From Fasciola hepatica (lineage: Eukaryota; Platyhelminthes; Trematoda; Plagiorchiida; Fasciolidae): 64,000 nt of DNA. The DNA lies in the NCBI GenBank assembly GCA_948099385.1, contig CANUEZ040000129.1, positions 2,976,001 through 3,040,000 of the forward strand, in the 5' to 3' direction. Both the position numbers and the translations under genes were made by a program. Positions 10,961-23,881 of the stretch are shown here, piece by piece. Under the pieces are notes generated by a model that worked only from the letters and a program-made list of their open reading frames with translations, made no database searches and was not told where the DNA came from. How positions within the stretch are numbered: the stretch's first letter is position 1; the number at the start of each line of letters is the position of its first letter.

Positions 10961-13389
10961 ATATATGCCTGTTCCCCACAGCTGAGTATTTCAACTTGTC
11001 ATCTCTACACCTCGGCCGCTGGAGCACGAGGTGCGTCGCTTGCCGGGGAAGCCGTAGCATGACAACTTTCCGAAATATGGTACAAAACGGTGCCCCCAGC
11101 CTCGTTTGAGACTGTTGTACTACTCACTCGCCCGGTCTGGAGTAAGAAGTAAGTTGACGGTACCCTTCCCGGCCTCTTTACTCGAAGATGCATCTCTGGC
11201 TTTTGCACACTAGCGCAGCCTGTAAGGCAGCAGAATCATTATAGACAAACCGGTGGCACATTGCGCAGTTCATTTGACTCTTTCGGAAAACCTCGTAGGG
11301 TAGATGGATCACCACAAGGGGCTATGACCACATTTAGTCATATTCGCTACATCACGGTACTGTCTACAAACTTATATCACAGAAGTCTGTTTAATAGCGG
11401 AGAACGCTTGCCAGGCGAAAACCCAACCCCGTCCTCGAACACCGTCGCTGATCGTCCGCTTATTTAGTAGCCGCTTATTTAGTAACCCTGGGTTCATCCT
11501 ATTCACGGCTAATCACCACAATGATGGCCGACCCCCTATCCACGACCTGGTAACGCGCCGTTGACGACCAGCGCGACTTCTATTGACTGGCTGCTCGATA
11601 ACCGTGGATAAGGCACAAAAAACCCATAATCCATCCCACTGAGTGCAACACGATTGATACCAAGATAAAGCGCGCTCATTATGCAGAATGGTTACAAGCG
11701 CAGGGAAGTTCCGTGTTGGCACTTTATTTTGACGAAACAAATTATCATGTCTGGTGTTCTAGATCGATCTCTTGAAGGAAAATCATGTATAAAGACTACA
11801 TTATGAAAGTCACGCAAAATTAAACAACCAGCTTTTCAAATGATTAATCGAAGCATTTACCTATGAGGCGAGCGCTGAACAGCCCAATACCGAGGTAGTG
11901 TTCATTTTAGCCAATGCTCCCGTACATCGACGGGCACCCGAAACTCACTATGCGATAAGACATTCCCTCCGTTTCCTTCTTTCTGTAGCCCATTTTCCAA
12001 TTCTTTCTACGAGGTATTTAACTCCTTTAAAGGCTCGACAAAAGGCTTTTGGAAGAGAACAGAGACAAGCTCATAAGAGTACCAGAAGGACAACCTACTA
12101 GAATACATAGGTTCCTTTCATTACAAGATTTTCACCATAATTCCATTCATGGTAGGCACAATTTCGCACTCACGCAACAATCCAAAGAATTTTTAGATTT
12201 GTAGTTGTTTTTGGCAAAACAAATAGCGATTTATGTTTTTACGTTCACCGGCGATAGACGGCTCTCAAACTACAGTGCAAGGCACATGAGCTACAGCGAT
12301 TGGTTTTTAAACTACGAAAAATACTGTAGTTTATTAGACACCCACACAACCGCTTGTACTGAACGTGTTTACAAAGCCAAAATGTGGACAACCAAAGGAT
12401 GAGTTCTCCGCCTTTGTTCTTCCCCCGTTTCAGATGAAAGCAGAGTGATAACCCTGGTTAATGCATGTTAGCACAGTAGAGCAAACTTTCTTTTGCATAC
12501 TTGAAAGGCCGAGATTACAATACCAGACTGAAAATCCAAAACAAAACAGAAAAAATCTGTTGAGGCCTAGATAGCAGATGCAGCGCAGCCAATGTGATAA
12601 CAGGCTCGAATGGGTGTCGAACGATGCCTACTCTCGACAAAAATCCAAAAGTAGAATGATGCAGAACCACTTGGAAACAAATAATATAAGAGGCAACAAG
12701 TTTACACGATATTCTAAGAAGTACATTCTCCCAGATTGAGAACCTTTAAACAGTTTTTTTCAGGATTTGTGATGCAATAAAAACAAGTATTCAATTATAT
12801 CGGAAGGCTAGCTGTGAACCTGGTCTCAGCCGATATTTCCTTTGTCTTAAGGGGCATTCTCGGATCATGGTACATAACAACGTCGTAAGAAAAGAAAGAC
12901 GGTGAATGACTTTAAACTGAAACCGGAAACCATTTACAGATGGATCCATTCAATGGGACTTACGCGTTTGCTTGAGATAACATGCTGTCCTAAGCCCTTG
13001 CACACATCTCCGGCAACACGCAAAGCTTCGTCGACAATTTGGTCAAATTTTTTCGCACTCTTCGGCCAATCGGTAGGTTGGTCTTTCCTGTGTATTGGAA
13101 AATATACAGAAAAATTAACTGAAAGCCTAGACAAAAATAAAGTGTCTTCATTTCTATACCCTCAGAGGCGAGCGCGCGAGATTCACCAGAGATTTGGGAA
13201 ATCCCAGAGATGATCCTACTCTGTAGATAAGAAACACTATCTGTTCCATTGAAATGAGCCTGTATGTGCCACAGCGGCAGAAGTCCACTGCAGTATGACC
13301 CTGAAACTTCGAAAGGCAAACAATCACACAGGGACCGATAATGCCGGGTGTTTGGTAATAAGCCAGTCGACAGTGTTGTGCTATTTAGG

Positions 13390-13482
13390 ACCAAATTTGG
13401 CCGGGTGTGTGGCGGGGTTCGAACCACATATCTTACGCTTGACAGTCAGGGGCGAACACCGCTCGATCACCATCGGCTGATA
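13390..13482 (-). repeat. tRNA-like sequence (SINE head or tRNA pseudogene)
   Basis: On the minus strand it reads GGTGATCGAGCGGTGTTCGC (box A-like) and, about 25 bases on, TGTGGTTCGAACCCCGCC (a nearly perfect box B). The acceptor and T stems do not pair properly, so a functional tRNA is unlikely. Box A plus box B would still form an RNA polymerase III promoter. It lacks the body shared by the other SINE copies, so it is either a different SINE family or a tRNA pseudogene. Confidence 0.4.
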
Positions 13483-14842
13483 TAACCGAGTGTTCAGATC
13501 AGCTTCACATTTGTATAGGAACTTTTTCGTCTATTTTATCCTTCGTGCATGCTGTTCTTCGCCTTGATCTCCCGCTCTACTCCCTTATTTCCTGTTTCTT
13601 TTTTACTGTGGTACAGTGAGAGACAACAACCAAAACCCAAGGCATCCATGTGCAAAGTCAGTGATTGGCCAAAGCCGTGTGTAACTGATTTACCAGAAGT
13701 CCAGCCAAACCATCCAGTTAGCAAATCATAACTTTTTACTAGGGCGGCGGAAACTGAAACCCAAAATGACCTCCTAAAAGGTTTACCCTAGCAACCAATC
13801 CACCGCTGACCCGGAGGCCGCCAACCCGACAAAGAAAAAAAGGTATTTCCGATCTACCCGACTGTACTAAAAAACGAACTGCGTTTGACTGTGCAATACA
13901 ATTTGTGACCCAGCTCGAGGTCATGTTTTGTATGTAACTAATTAGGGGTCTGTGACAGGAGCGTGCGATACAGGACTGTGTTAGGCCGCACAATTCAACA
14001 TAAACAAACTTCGTTTCAGTCATATTAATTTCTCAGGTCCAAGGTTGTGCACTGCATATTCGAATGCACGTGAATGTATTCAGGAAAACTATGTAAACCT
14101 AACTCTAATGTGAAAAAAAATCCGCATCTGCTTTTCCGAATTATTTGATCAAAAAACGATGAGTAATTCCTGCGTATTTTATTCTTTATACCACATAACA
14201 CAGGAGCACTGTTTTCTGTTCTCAAATTCTTCCGATGATTTTCACTTTTTGTGGATCACTTCGGATCTGAATATTTCGTCTCATTACAGATACGAATGCG
14301 CAGTATGAATGTCCGTCCGTTCGTTCTGTCTTTAAATTTCTGCAAATTGTTGGGTCGCGAAACAAAAGATACACTTGTGAGCCTTTTTATAGAAAACAAA
14401 CCTGCAAATGAATCCTTTCCAACACACAAGCCTAGCCTCCTCGAAGGATGCAACAACACTCATCTCTCGTTACCGCACTTAGACAATGCCACTGCTATTC
14501 GACCAGCATATGCTTCGCGCCTAACGGCTTTCCGGTCAGAGTCTTCTCATTGAAAAATCAATCAAATAACACAAACCTGTATGAGCCTACAAATTCACCA
14601 AAGATCAGCTCCGTCAAAGTAGTATGGCATTCAATTTATCTGTTTCTCTTCGTACCTCCACGCGTCCAAAACAATTTACTACAGCCAAAGCACCACCACA
14701 AAAATGATTAAGCACGCACAAAGCACATCAGTGTATACATGTTTGATAAAATTGGCAATGATCGATCGACTCGCAACATGTGCATTCGCCCTGCGCCACA
14801 CAATGCAAATCTGCGTATGTGGCCACAATTGACAGGTCGTTT

Positions 14843-14856
14843 GGGGGGGGGGGGGG
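14843..14856. repeat. Run of 14 G
   Basis: An uninterrupted run of 14 G followed by CACGGGGCGG. Such runs are prone to sequencing and assembly length error. Confidence 0.9.
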
Positions 14857-15295
14857 CACGGGGCGGTGACTAGTCTTATGCGATCAATTAGACAATAATG
14901 AAAGCAACTTCGGCAGTTCTTGGGTTCTCGCCATAAGACATCGTGATTATCAGTACTTAAACGTTATAGCTCGCGAGAGTGACGTCCAGACCATCAGTAG
15001 TCACATACCGTTCGGCCTGCAAAATGACTATTTTACAAGGTGATCGAATTTTAGTTTCAAGGAAACGGGTCAGTAGATTGGAAGCTTTCTTGTGAAAAAC
15101 CGAGATGAAATGCGTGGCAAGAAGATAACAAAATGCCTCCGCGATCAACTTATTTTTGAACGGCCATTGTTTTGTAATGATTTCAGAAAGAATGATGGGA
15201 GTGGGTACCTAAAATTCACCGCATAGCATAGTTCGGTAAGTACGCGTTTTATGCATTGATTTCTCAACAATGAACATATTTAGTAAATTACTTTG

Positions 15296-15640
15296 GTGGC
15301 AGGCCGTAATCTGATGTCCTCTGACTCACTGTCACATTTGACCTATGGGGACCTTATGCAGTTCTTGTGATAACCAGGCTGTAGACTGGCATGTTCGAGT
15401 TCGACCAAGTGTGCGGAACCGATGACACATTGACTGAGCTGGGTTCATGATGTTTCTTTGCGATTTCAGATCAAACTCGAGCAAGCCTCCGTGGAAAATC
15501 ACTGATTCTTGCATGTTACATTCCCCACTCCAAATCTCAGGGTCATGGTCGCCGATCATCTCTCATGATGTGGGGGGCATTTGAGGTTATGGGGCGTACC
15601 TCTTCCAATGCATTCACAGTCATGTAATAAAAAATCTCCT
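15296..15640 (+). repeat. SINE copy with an internal insertion
   Basis: Left part (15296-15366) and right part (about 15520-15640) match consecutive parts of the SINE body, with landmarks GGGGACCTTATG and CCCCACTCCAAATCTCAGGG. The roughly 150 bases between them are absent from the other copies. The 3' hairpin is decayed and ends in AATAAAAAAT. Confidence 0.55.
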
Positions 15641-16794
15641 TAATCAACGTAGAATTATGCAATATTGAGGCATGAGTTCATTTCTCCATGATCGATAAGA
15701 ATGCACTTCGACGTGGTGTGTTGGCTCGCACACCAACATGACTCACAGAGTAGTGTCGAAAATAACAAAACGATATAAACCTGTTACGCGAATAAGTTGA
15801 CGTGTCAAAGTGTTTCTCGATAACTGTACCGATTTGTAAAAACAGTGGCAGATATAATTGTGAAGAAAGCAGCTAGTTTGGTGGGTATCACATTCAAACT
15901 GTCTTTTTCTAGTTCTTGTCTAATTATCTAGCACCCGCAAGCATTGTGCTTGGAGATCAAATCAGTTCCAGACTCTATCGTAGTTTTATCGACCACACCT
16001 TCACACTACAAGACATCTAACAACCCAGGCACGCCTAACATAAACCAAAACATCATTAATCTTCTTGAATTAAAAACTTGATTCGGTCGATCGTGCGGTA
16101 ATCTGTTGCCGCTTCTCATAGAAACGTGCGTCATCAGTTTACATTTGCAGCTAAGCAGCCGAGGCCGAGGTAGTGCTCAAGAGGTTCTCCCGATCGAGAT
16201 GAACCTAACAGTGAATTTCGTCGGGGTAGTACCACCTATTGCCCTTGTTTGTTAATCTTCTAAGCAAGACAGTTTTATAAATGGTCTAACGCTTTCGCGA
16301 AAACCGTGGCATTGATCTCCGGTTAGACAGACTTGAAATAAACGGATCTGATCAAGAACAAAGACCCAATTAATTTGCAATTTCTTCCAGTTATTACGAG
16401 TGGTAGTATAAGTGTTTCGGCTGTTATTTGCGCCTCCCAATTGCGAAGAGTTTTTGCATGACTTGATTAGTCCAACGCCAAACTCTGTTCTAATAGCTGA
16501 AGCATTAGCCGAAGCTACCTGGGCAGCTACATCGAATCTTGTAGTTGAAAATCGGATGAAGCATATGTGGGGCTGACGGGATATTCATTTGTCTGTTCAA
16601 AAAACGAGTTCACTGTTAGGTAGTTTGGTTAATTTGATACAACTCTGAACCATGCTAAACTAACTTGAGTTTCTGGCTGGTGAGGTTTGTGGATGCGATA
16701 GCGACATAAAGCGACGCACCCCATACCAAAAAAGAGATCTCTATGTCCGCTTGGCTGTATTGACACTTTAAGCTGAAATGCGTGTCAATGCCCA

Positions 16795-16797
<3 letters not shown>

Positions 16798-16869
<72 letters not shown>
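16798..16869. repeat. (TA)n microsatellite, about 72 bp
   Basis: A perfect AT alternation of about 36 units. It is self-complementary and can form a cruciform. The apparent Tyr-Ile peptide encoded across it is not a gene. Confidence 0.95.
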
Positions 16870-16876
<7 letters not shown>

Positions 16877-18150
16877 TAAGATAGCATACCAATTTGTCGG
16901 TTCTCTGGTGAGATGTGTGACAACTTCCTGAGTACCAGTATATTTGGTCTGGATTCAGCAAATCTTAATAAAATCCTACGTTTATTATTAATCGAAGGAA
17001 AATTCCTTAACACTAAGCATTATTCACTCACTTGCCAATCCTGGATAGCTTCGATAACAGCATGATGGCTGCAGTGTAACAAACCTGGGCGATTCTGATT
17101 AGAAATATCGGCTAATCTGAAATAAATTGTCATAAAAACCAATGTAAGTGAAGTCGTATGCAAAAGTGATTGACAAATTAAGGGAACAGAACCATAAGTG
17201 AGCACATTTCTCTAAATTTTGCATGAATTATAGGTACTGTTTTTGTGATATCCTGGTAGTTTTTCAGGAACCTGAATTATCTGCAGTGCCTCTTGGGGAG
17301 ACACTGACGGAAATTATCGTTAGACACGGTAGGTAGTTCCACAGGATTAGGTATGAGCTATATTACAGAACAACCTTGTTAAGTATGAAGTTTCACAGTC
17401 ACAAGCATAGATACAGCGCTTAGTAAATTAGATATCAAAAGAACTTATTCAGTGTTCGGATGATCACCATCGTACAGAGAGAGTTCAGTTCAGCTAAGTT
17501 CAGACAACCATCAATCATGCACTGTGTCCGATGGCTTTGGTTGTTATCTCCTAGCGACAGCCTCAATCGGAAACAGTGATAAGGTACAGGAATAAGAAAG
17601 GATCAATAAAAGAACCACAAATAATATTATCAAGTCGATAAAGAAAGTTTGTGGATACAGGAGCGCCACACTGGTTACCACACTTGGCCACTTCCTTGAA
17701 CATTTATAACAACTGAGTGAGAGGGTCTCTTGGACCCCACCCAGAAAGTTTAAAAAGCCCTACAAGGCCAAGTCCACTGGTTAGGTTTTTTTATACTTTT
17801 CTTCCATGTTATGGACATACCACCCTTACTTATCCTCCAACTGGCACCCGCCTCAGCAAACATAGCACGCCGAGGAATCCTGTCAGACGATACGCGCCAC
17901 ACACGTCCTAAGCATCTTGCGTACTGGCATTTAGTGTTTCGTCTAATGATTTGGCTCGTGAACTTAGGACTCCTCACCGATTTTTAGCATTGCTGATACG
18001 GTGTTCACGCCAGATTCGAGCAGTGCTACGAAGACATCGGTTCTCAAATACCGACAATCTTCGTATATCCTCCACTCGCAGTGGCCATGTCTCCTAACCA
18101 TACAGATAAATTAGTCTGACTGCTGTAGCGTACACTCGACTCTAGATCGA

Positions 18151-18853
18151 TTACCGGATGTCACGCCAACTCCACAGATGACTCAGATTGGCAAATGTCA
18201 AATGGGCCTTCTGTATACGCAAAAACATCTCATCCGATATCCGACCTTTGGGTGAAATGCAGCTGCCAAGATAACAGAACTTACCTATCTGGTCTATAGT
18301 CTTTCCGGACACTGAAAGGCTTGGCATTGGACCAATCCAATCCTGCAGCAGCATCTTGCGCTTTGAAGGTGCAAAACGCATGTGGAGCATTGCTATGCAA
18401 TCCGTCAATCTGTCTAGAAAGACTTGCAACTTACCTGGATATTCACTAAGAAGACCTACGTCGTCCGCGTATTCAAAATCTGATACCCTTCCACTCGGCA
18501 AAAGTCCAATACCACTATCATCACCTGGCAAAGGCGCAGTCTCTAGGACCATATCAATCACAAAGTTAAAGAGAGAAAAGGGTAATAGGAAAACCCTGAC
18601 CATCTTTGTGGTCATTTCGGATGAAATAGTACCGTAAGCTCGAACTCGGCTTCGGCTATTCATATAAAGAGACTTTATGATAAAAAATGAATTTCTTTGG
18701 CACACCCTTCAGCAAGGGGCAGCACCAGAAAACTATGAGGTCGACTAAGTCAAAGGCCGCTTTAAGACCAAGAAAAATGGAGATAGTGGGCTTATGGAAG
18801 GTGTGCCTATGTTCTAAAATTTGTTCAGTGATGTGATATGATGTGGTCAACAC
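18151..18853 (-). pseudogene. RTE reverse transcriptase remnant
   Basis: Two overlapping frames cover the RT palm. The first (18656-18853) has the segment HKPTISIFLGLKAAFDLVD, equivalent to the first catalytic aspartate region. The second (18151-18705) has FEYADDVGLL with both catalytic aspartates, followed by the thumb-region FCYLGSCIS. The normal GVRQGCPLSP loop is degraded to a form without its glycines. The frame shift between the two pieces means no active RT is made. Confidence 0.7.
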
Positions 18854-19664
18854 GACTTCGACCAGGTCTAAACCCAGCTTGATTCTCGCGCGAGCGGTTG
18901 ATAAGCAGTGGGGAACAATACCAGCGAGCAGTTTGGATGCGATGCTAACGAGACTTTTTCTCCTGTGGTTTTCACAGGAGAACCTGTCGCCCTTTTTTAT
19001 AAATCGGTACGATCACCGATTCACACCAGCTCTTTGAAACTTGTTCCTTCTCCCATACTAAACCGAGGAGTTTCGTCAACTCCAGTAAAAGCGTTGTCTT
19101 TGAAAATAGACGAAGGCAACCCATTCGGTCCAGCAGCTTATTGTCGTTTGAGATAGTTTATCTCACGAAGAACCTCCGTTTCCGGCGGAGGGCTAGTATC
19201 TACAACTAGAGCTGTAACCATCGCGCTAGTGAGCGAATCTGTCGAAAATAAAGGCCAATCAAACTGCATCTCGAAATGCTGCGCGCAACGAACTAGACGA
19301 CGGTCCTCAGTCTGGACCAGTGAGCCGTTTGCTTCTTTGAAAACGTAACTTTGCCGACACAAATTTGAACACAGAAGTCAACAGCATTAGATTGCACGAT
19401 GTATTCCGGACCATTTTGCTGCATCTTAACTAGCGCATACTACAGTCAAGGTGATCATTTATAAATGTGTGTGTACTTTTGCCTTTGGTCTCATGAGAAC
19501 GTTCGAGTTCGCCTCTTTGATCAATTCGCTAACGCCTGGCTTTCATAGGCCGGTTTTCCTAATTAAACGGAAAGGGCTGCGGCTGTTGCCAATCATCGCA
19601 ACTTTTTCGATCTCCCTACACTTCTCAATCCACCACTGCTTGCGGTCGTTTCTCAGGCTACGAA

Positions 19665-20850
19665 TCAGTTGGCGTTTGAGGCATCTCCGTGCCTCATCAT
19701 ATCTGGAATGTGGAATCTAACAGTGCACCTGAGGATGCAGATATCCGTTGTCTCTGTCTGTGTCTGGTTTTGGACCTTGAGTAGCATCAGCAGCTTCATG
19801 TAGGGCTTGCGTAATCTCCTTCCATCGCTGTTGCTAGATCCTGGGCACTCGCTGCATCGATAACGTGGTGGACAATTCTGCTTGGAAAGTAGATCGATGG
19901 CTATCGTCCTGCGGCAGATACGAGGGACGGTTGGCCTTGGTGTTATTTCGGTCACAGACGAGACGTAGGCTGAGACGCGCACGGACAAAAGCGTAATCAG
20001 TGTCTACAGACGTGGACCGAAATGACCAACTGTATTGAATTGGTAACCAATAGAAATGTGGTCGATCTGAGTCCAACATTGAAGGCGTAGGAGGACGCCA
20101 GGTTAGTCGGTACCGCTTCTTGTGCGAGAAATTGTACTCACTAGGAATAGTACATGGTCGGGACATAGTTGGATGAGTCAGTCACCGTTATCGGTTCGAT
20201 CGACTGGAACGCCCAATCCGCCTTCCTATATTTCTCTCCGTCTCGTCTAGGATTCCAACTTGAGTATTGGAATCACCAGCAACAACCAGTATGTCCGTAG
20301 AGCACGCACTGCGAAACAGTCGAGACAAATCCAGCTAGAATTCGTCTTTAGCCTCAGGAGAGCCACATTCAGTTGAGATGTACACAGAAACGACAAACGG
20401 ACATCGACGCTTCAGTCTAGTGGTGTTGACGAGCGCAGAACCATTCAACCGAACTGCAAACAGAAGACTGCTGACTGGGATCCAGTCGAGCAGTGCACAC
20501 TCAGCTTTCGTGTTCAGAGCGATGCCAACGCCAGCCTGGGCACGAGCACCAGACACCGGATCATCCAACATGTGAAAAGTCAAACGAGGAGCTGCATTTT
20601 AATCTAGGAAGCGATGTGCTAACACTGAAGCTGGGTCTTGAATGGGTGTTTCGGAGATACGACACACGTCTACGTTAAAGGTTTCAAGAGTTCTAGCTAG
20701 GGCAGCTTGTTGCCCAGCGTGGTAAGATGTACGGATGTTGAAAGGAACTAAGTGAAGAGAATGCTTAAGTCGGAGAATCGATTCTCTTTTTTCCCTTGTG
20801 TCTAAGTCGCTACCCTTAGCCAGAGTTAGAAGTTTACGGTAAAGACTCAT
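19665..20850 (-). pseudogene. RTE endonuclease remnant (APE-type)
   Basis: Minus-strand pieces include FNIRTSYHAGQQAALA and VDVCRISETPIQD (the SETRI-type catalytic glutamate), then GVGIALNTKAECALLDWIP. Further pieces at 19665-20166 come from the C-terminal half. Family knowledge: this nuclease nicks target DNA to prime reverse transcription. Here it is split over at least three frames and inactive. Confidence 0.65.
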
Positions 20851-20870
20851 TGTGGTCTCTCGTATTCATT

Positions 20871-21660
20871 CAAAATTGGGATGTAAAGTTTAAAAACCAG
20901 AAAGGTAAGAAATGTTTCCCGAGGGTCCGCTGGAGATTTCTAGACAAATCACTCCTCGTGGCCGAACACATCACAGTAAAAGTTTTTCTTTGGAAACTCT
21001 AACCGGAGCCCTTGACTCAAAATTCTGATCCACAAGGTAGTGGGACGTTAACCTAACCCAAGAACCTGTGAAGGAACTCCTTCTGGTCTGTCACATGAGA
21101 CCTGATTGTTGCACACATTCTGTCTTGTCATCGTTGGTGCTTTGTTATCGACCCGCTTTTCGGATTCCTCAACACCATATACGCAATGAAGAAAGTGGGA
21201 CATGGACGGGGCAACATCGTTTGGACCGAGGGCTGCCCAGCTTGGGTGGGCGATAGCTACCCAATGAAGTGTCATGACTTTTCCCATCGTCGAGAGAAAC
21301 CCCAGGTACTCCACTCCTACGTTCAACTAGTGAAGGTTTTTTGAGTGATAAACTGTTTCTCTTCGTGTTGATTCGCTGGGGTGTCTTCTTCAAGGGTATA
21401 GTGGCTACAAGCACGTTCCCCTTTACCTGGTTTAGAGGTTGGACTTCGTCTGGCCTCTATCTATTGACCTGTCACGCACGAATGCATCTCCGGCTTAAGG
21501 AAGCCATCGTGCATAGCTCTTTGGGTCACGGATGTACGCAAGCCATCAAACCACGCCAAGGTGCATTCTCGTCGTGGTGCACCGAGAGAGACAGTGAAGC
21601 GTATATCACAGAACGCGGTGTTGCTTCCCACAGGATGCCGGATGGTCCATAGTCTGAACC
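20871..21660. other. No recognisable gene
   Basis: The spacer between two RTE remnants has short reading frames only and no tRNA or SINE signature. Confidence 0.45.
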
Positions 21661-21662
21661 GC

Positions 21663-22020
21663 AGTTCAGTTCAGTTCAGTTCAGTTCAGTTGATACAACC
21701 AATAACCTCACACTTCTGTGCTCTGACTTTGGTTGCAACCTTCCAGCATCGTCCAGTAAATGGCAAAAAGAATAGAAGCATAAAGTGATAAAGATCTCGA
21801 AGAATCGAAGTAAGAAGTGGAAATCAAGAAGACAAAGAGTTCGAATAGAATTATACCATTGGCCGCGACACCTAACCATATCACTTAATGTCTCCAACCA
21901 TTCGGTAGGTGGGTCGCGTGAAACCCAACCTGGAAGTCCAACACGTCCTACATAGCCAAGTCAACCGGTCAAGGTCTTCATACCTTCTTTTATATCATGG
22001 ACTGACCGCCTCGACCTACC
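21663..22020 (-). mobile_element. 3' terminal fragment of an RTE-type element with (TTCAG)n tail
   Basis: It starts with five to six perfect TTCAG units (21663-21692), which are the 3' tail of a minus-strand element. The same 3' untranslated region as at 8.9 and 17.5 kb follows, then a fragment of C-terminal coding sequence. It is truncated on its 5' side where a SINE fragment begins. Confidence 0.7.
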
Positions 22021-22140
22021 TTCCAGGTCAGGTGTGATAACGATCCGGATGACATCGGATTACTGTCTGCCATCAAAGTAACCGATGGTGCCGGGGATTC
22101 AAACTTCGGATCTCCGAGCTGTTCAATCCAACGAGTTTTT
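22021..22140 (-). repeat. SINE fragment (head side)
   Basis: It matches the head-proximal half of the SINE family on the minus strand: GGTCAGGTGTGATAACGATCCGGA, split as in other copies, then CCATCAAAGTAACCG and a box-B-like GGGATTCAAAC. The 3' half and hairpin are missing. Confidence 0.55.
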
Positions 22141-22678
22141 CTTTCTTCTCCCCGTCGAATGTCATTCAAAACTAAGAGTTTTAATTAACTAACAGTTTTA
22201 CAACCTTATTTTTTTGCTTTAAGGAGACTATTTTCTGCGACAGACTAAGTCGGCTTGTTGGATGTCTCTAATGATAACTATTCACGCGTTCCGGTCCGCA
22301 ACAAGATCTACACAGCATAAAATCCAGCTGTTGCGCCGGTCGCACACTCCGAAGACGGACTGAAAGCTTAGGCGATCCATGTCTGCCTTGACAGCGCTCA
22401 TCCGTGTCTTCCGTCGGCCACCAAGGCGACACTTTCAGTCCAAGCAGGGGGATGCCCGTAGGCTCTTGTTTGTAGGTTCCGTTTCGGGTCATCAAAGGAC
22501 ATAACCGAACCACTGTAGACGACGCCGTTGGAGGATCGAAGAGCCATTTTGTATTCGCACGGTGCTGACTCAGAGCGGAGTTTGGAACGCGATTACACCA
22601 CTAAATTTGGGCCGTGTAGCGAAGGCACTAGTGGTCAAAGTTTTTTGTATCGCCTACTCTCAACGGCCAGGCTTTACA

Positions 22679-23881
22679 CTAGTATGTAAGAGCTGGGTGG
22701 ACGGAAGCTCGATATTTGCGCAGCTTCGTGTGAAGGCTTATTCTGCTGCGAGATAACAATGATTTGCGAAGTTGTAGAAATGCTCGTCTTGCGCGGTCCA
22801 CACAAAGTTTAACCTCGTCCCCGACCTGGCCGTTTGGCTGGATAGTAAAACTTAGGTACATGAAGTGGCGCCACTGTTCCGGAGTTTCGCCAGTGGCGCA
22901 TATAGAATGCGTTGAATCTTGCGGAGTCGTGAAGAATTTCGTTTCTGCACCGTTTATTTTCATACCAACAGCCCTGGCTTCACATGCAATACGGTCGAGA
23001 ACCGGCTGCAGAGTTCCGGGAGCTTTTCCTAGAATGGCAATGTAATCAGCAACTTTGAGGTCCGTAACCGAAGAATCGTGGCTAAGTTGTATTCCTCAAG
23101 AAATGTTGAAGGCGCGACGCATTATCCAGTCTATAGCGTACTTAAATGGAAGTGATGATAGAGGGTATTTTTTGCGGACGCCGGAATCGATTGGGATCTT
23201 TGGAGACTCTTCGCCGTAGGCGCGGACGCGCACTTGTGTTGCCGAGTAGTATGATCCTACCAATCTGAGGTACTTTTCGGGCATTCCATCGCTTCGCAGT
23301 ACGCTCCAGAGTGACTGTCTGTCAATGGATTCGAATGCTGCCCGAAAATCGATGAAGCGCGTTGTGGTGGGTTCCTCAAATTTATAGCAATGTTCTAGGA
23401 TCCGCCGTAGCGTGAAAATCTGGTCAACACAGCCTCTTCCTTTACAAAAACCACGCCAGTTGAAGGGTGTTCGCGAGTCTCGGATAGCGAAATGGCGATT
23501 TAGCAGGATGGCCGCAACAATTCTAGCCGTTTCATTGATGGGGTTGATACCCTGTAGTTTGCGCAGTCTTTTCACTCTTTTTGGAGTAGGGAGTAGAATA
23601 GAGGCTGACCAGCCTTTGGCAAAAACTTCAGTGTCTCAGATGCGCCGGAATAGCGTGCTTAATGGGTCCAATAGAATTGATGGACAGGACTTGAACATTG
23701 CGGGTGGTGACTTCTTGTTTTTTAACGTCTGAACAAAGGCGACGATTTCCGATTCGCTGGGAGGCTCGAGGCCGACTGCATATTGCTCTAAATCGTCTGG
23801 TGTCGTTTCGCAGATGGACTGAACGGAAGGGCGGTTGAGCGGATGAGCGGATGAGTCACAAAAGCCTCCCAAAGTCCCCAA
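22679..23881 (-). pseudogene. RTE family-2 reverse transcriptase remnant
   Basis: The first segment (23636-23881) has the RT entry region EPPSESEIVAFVQTLKNKK. The main segment (23096-23575) contains GRGCVDQIFTLRRILEH and FIDFRAAFESIDR (first catalytic aspartate). It then has a degraded SGVRKKYPLSSL loop in place of GVRQGCPLSP, then YAIDWIMRRAF. The YADD strand is not readable because of sequence between 23050 and 23096. A later segment (22679-22963) matches the thumb and C-terminal helices (FMYLSFTIQPNGQ). It is inactive. Confidence 0.65.

Larger units (their letters stand above)
10961..17482. other. Mostly unassigned DNA
   Basis: Apart from the tRNA-like repeat near 13.4 kb, the G run at 14.8 kb, the SINE at 15.3 kb and the TA tract at 16.8 kb, I see nothing that can be named. 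Reading frames are all short and motif-free. The stretch at 13540-13660 weakly resembles the RTE 3' untranslated region (CAACCAAAACC), but not strongly enough to call. Confidence 0.45.
17483..20870 (-). mobile_element. Nearly full-length RTE-type retrotransposon (family 1), decayed
   Basis: Minus-strand order: endonuclease (about 20850 to 19665), linker, RT (18853-18151), C-terminal region near 17977-17750 (CLGRVWRVSSDRIPRRAMF), 3' untranslated region, and a tail of TGAAC-type repeats at 17483-17510. That order and a short tandem-repeat tail are typical of RTE elements. Multiple stops and frame changes show it is inactive. It is related to the copies at 28-36 kb but clearly diverged from them. 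I could not identify target-site duplications. Confidence 0.7.

Noticed and set aside
10426..11062. Plus-strand frames of 84 and 155 codons
   Set aside because: They are largely antisense to family-2 RTE remnants and have no motif of their own.
16768..17013. Reading frame with a long Tyr-Ile repeat
   Set aside because: It is created by the TA microsatellite, not by a gene.
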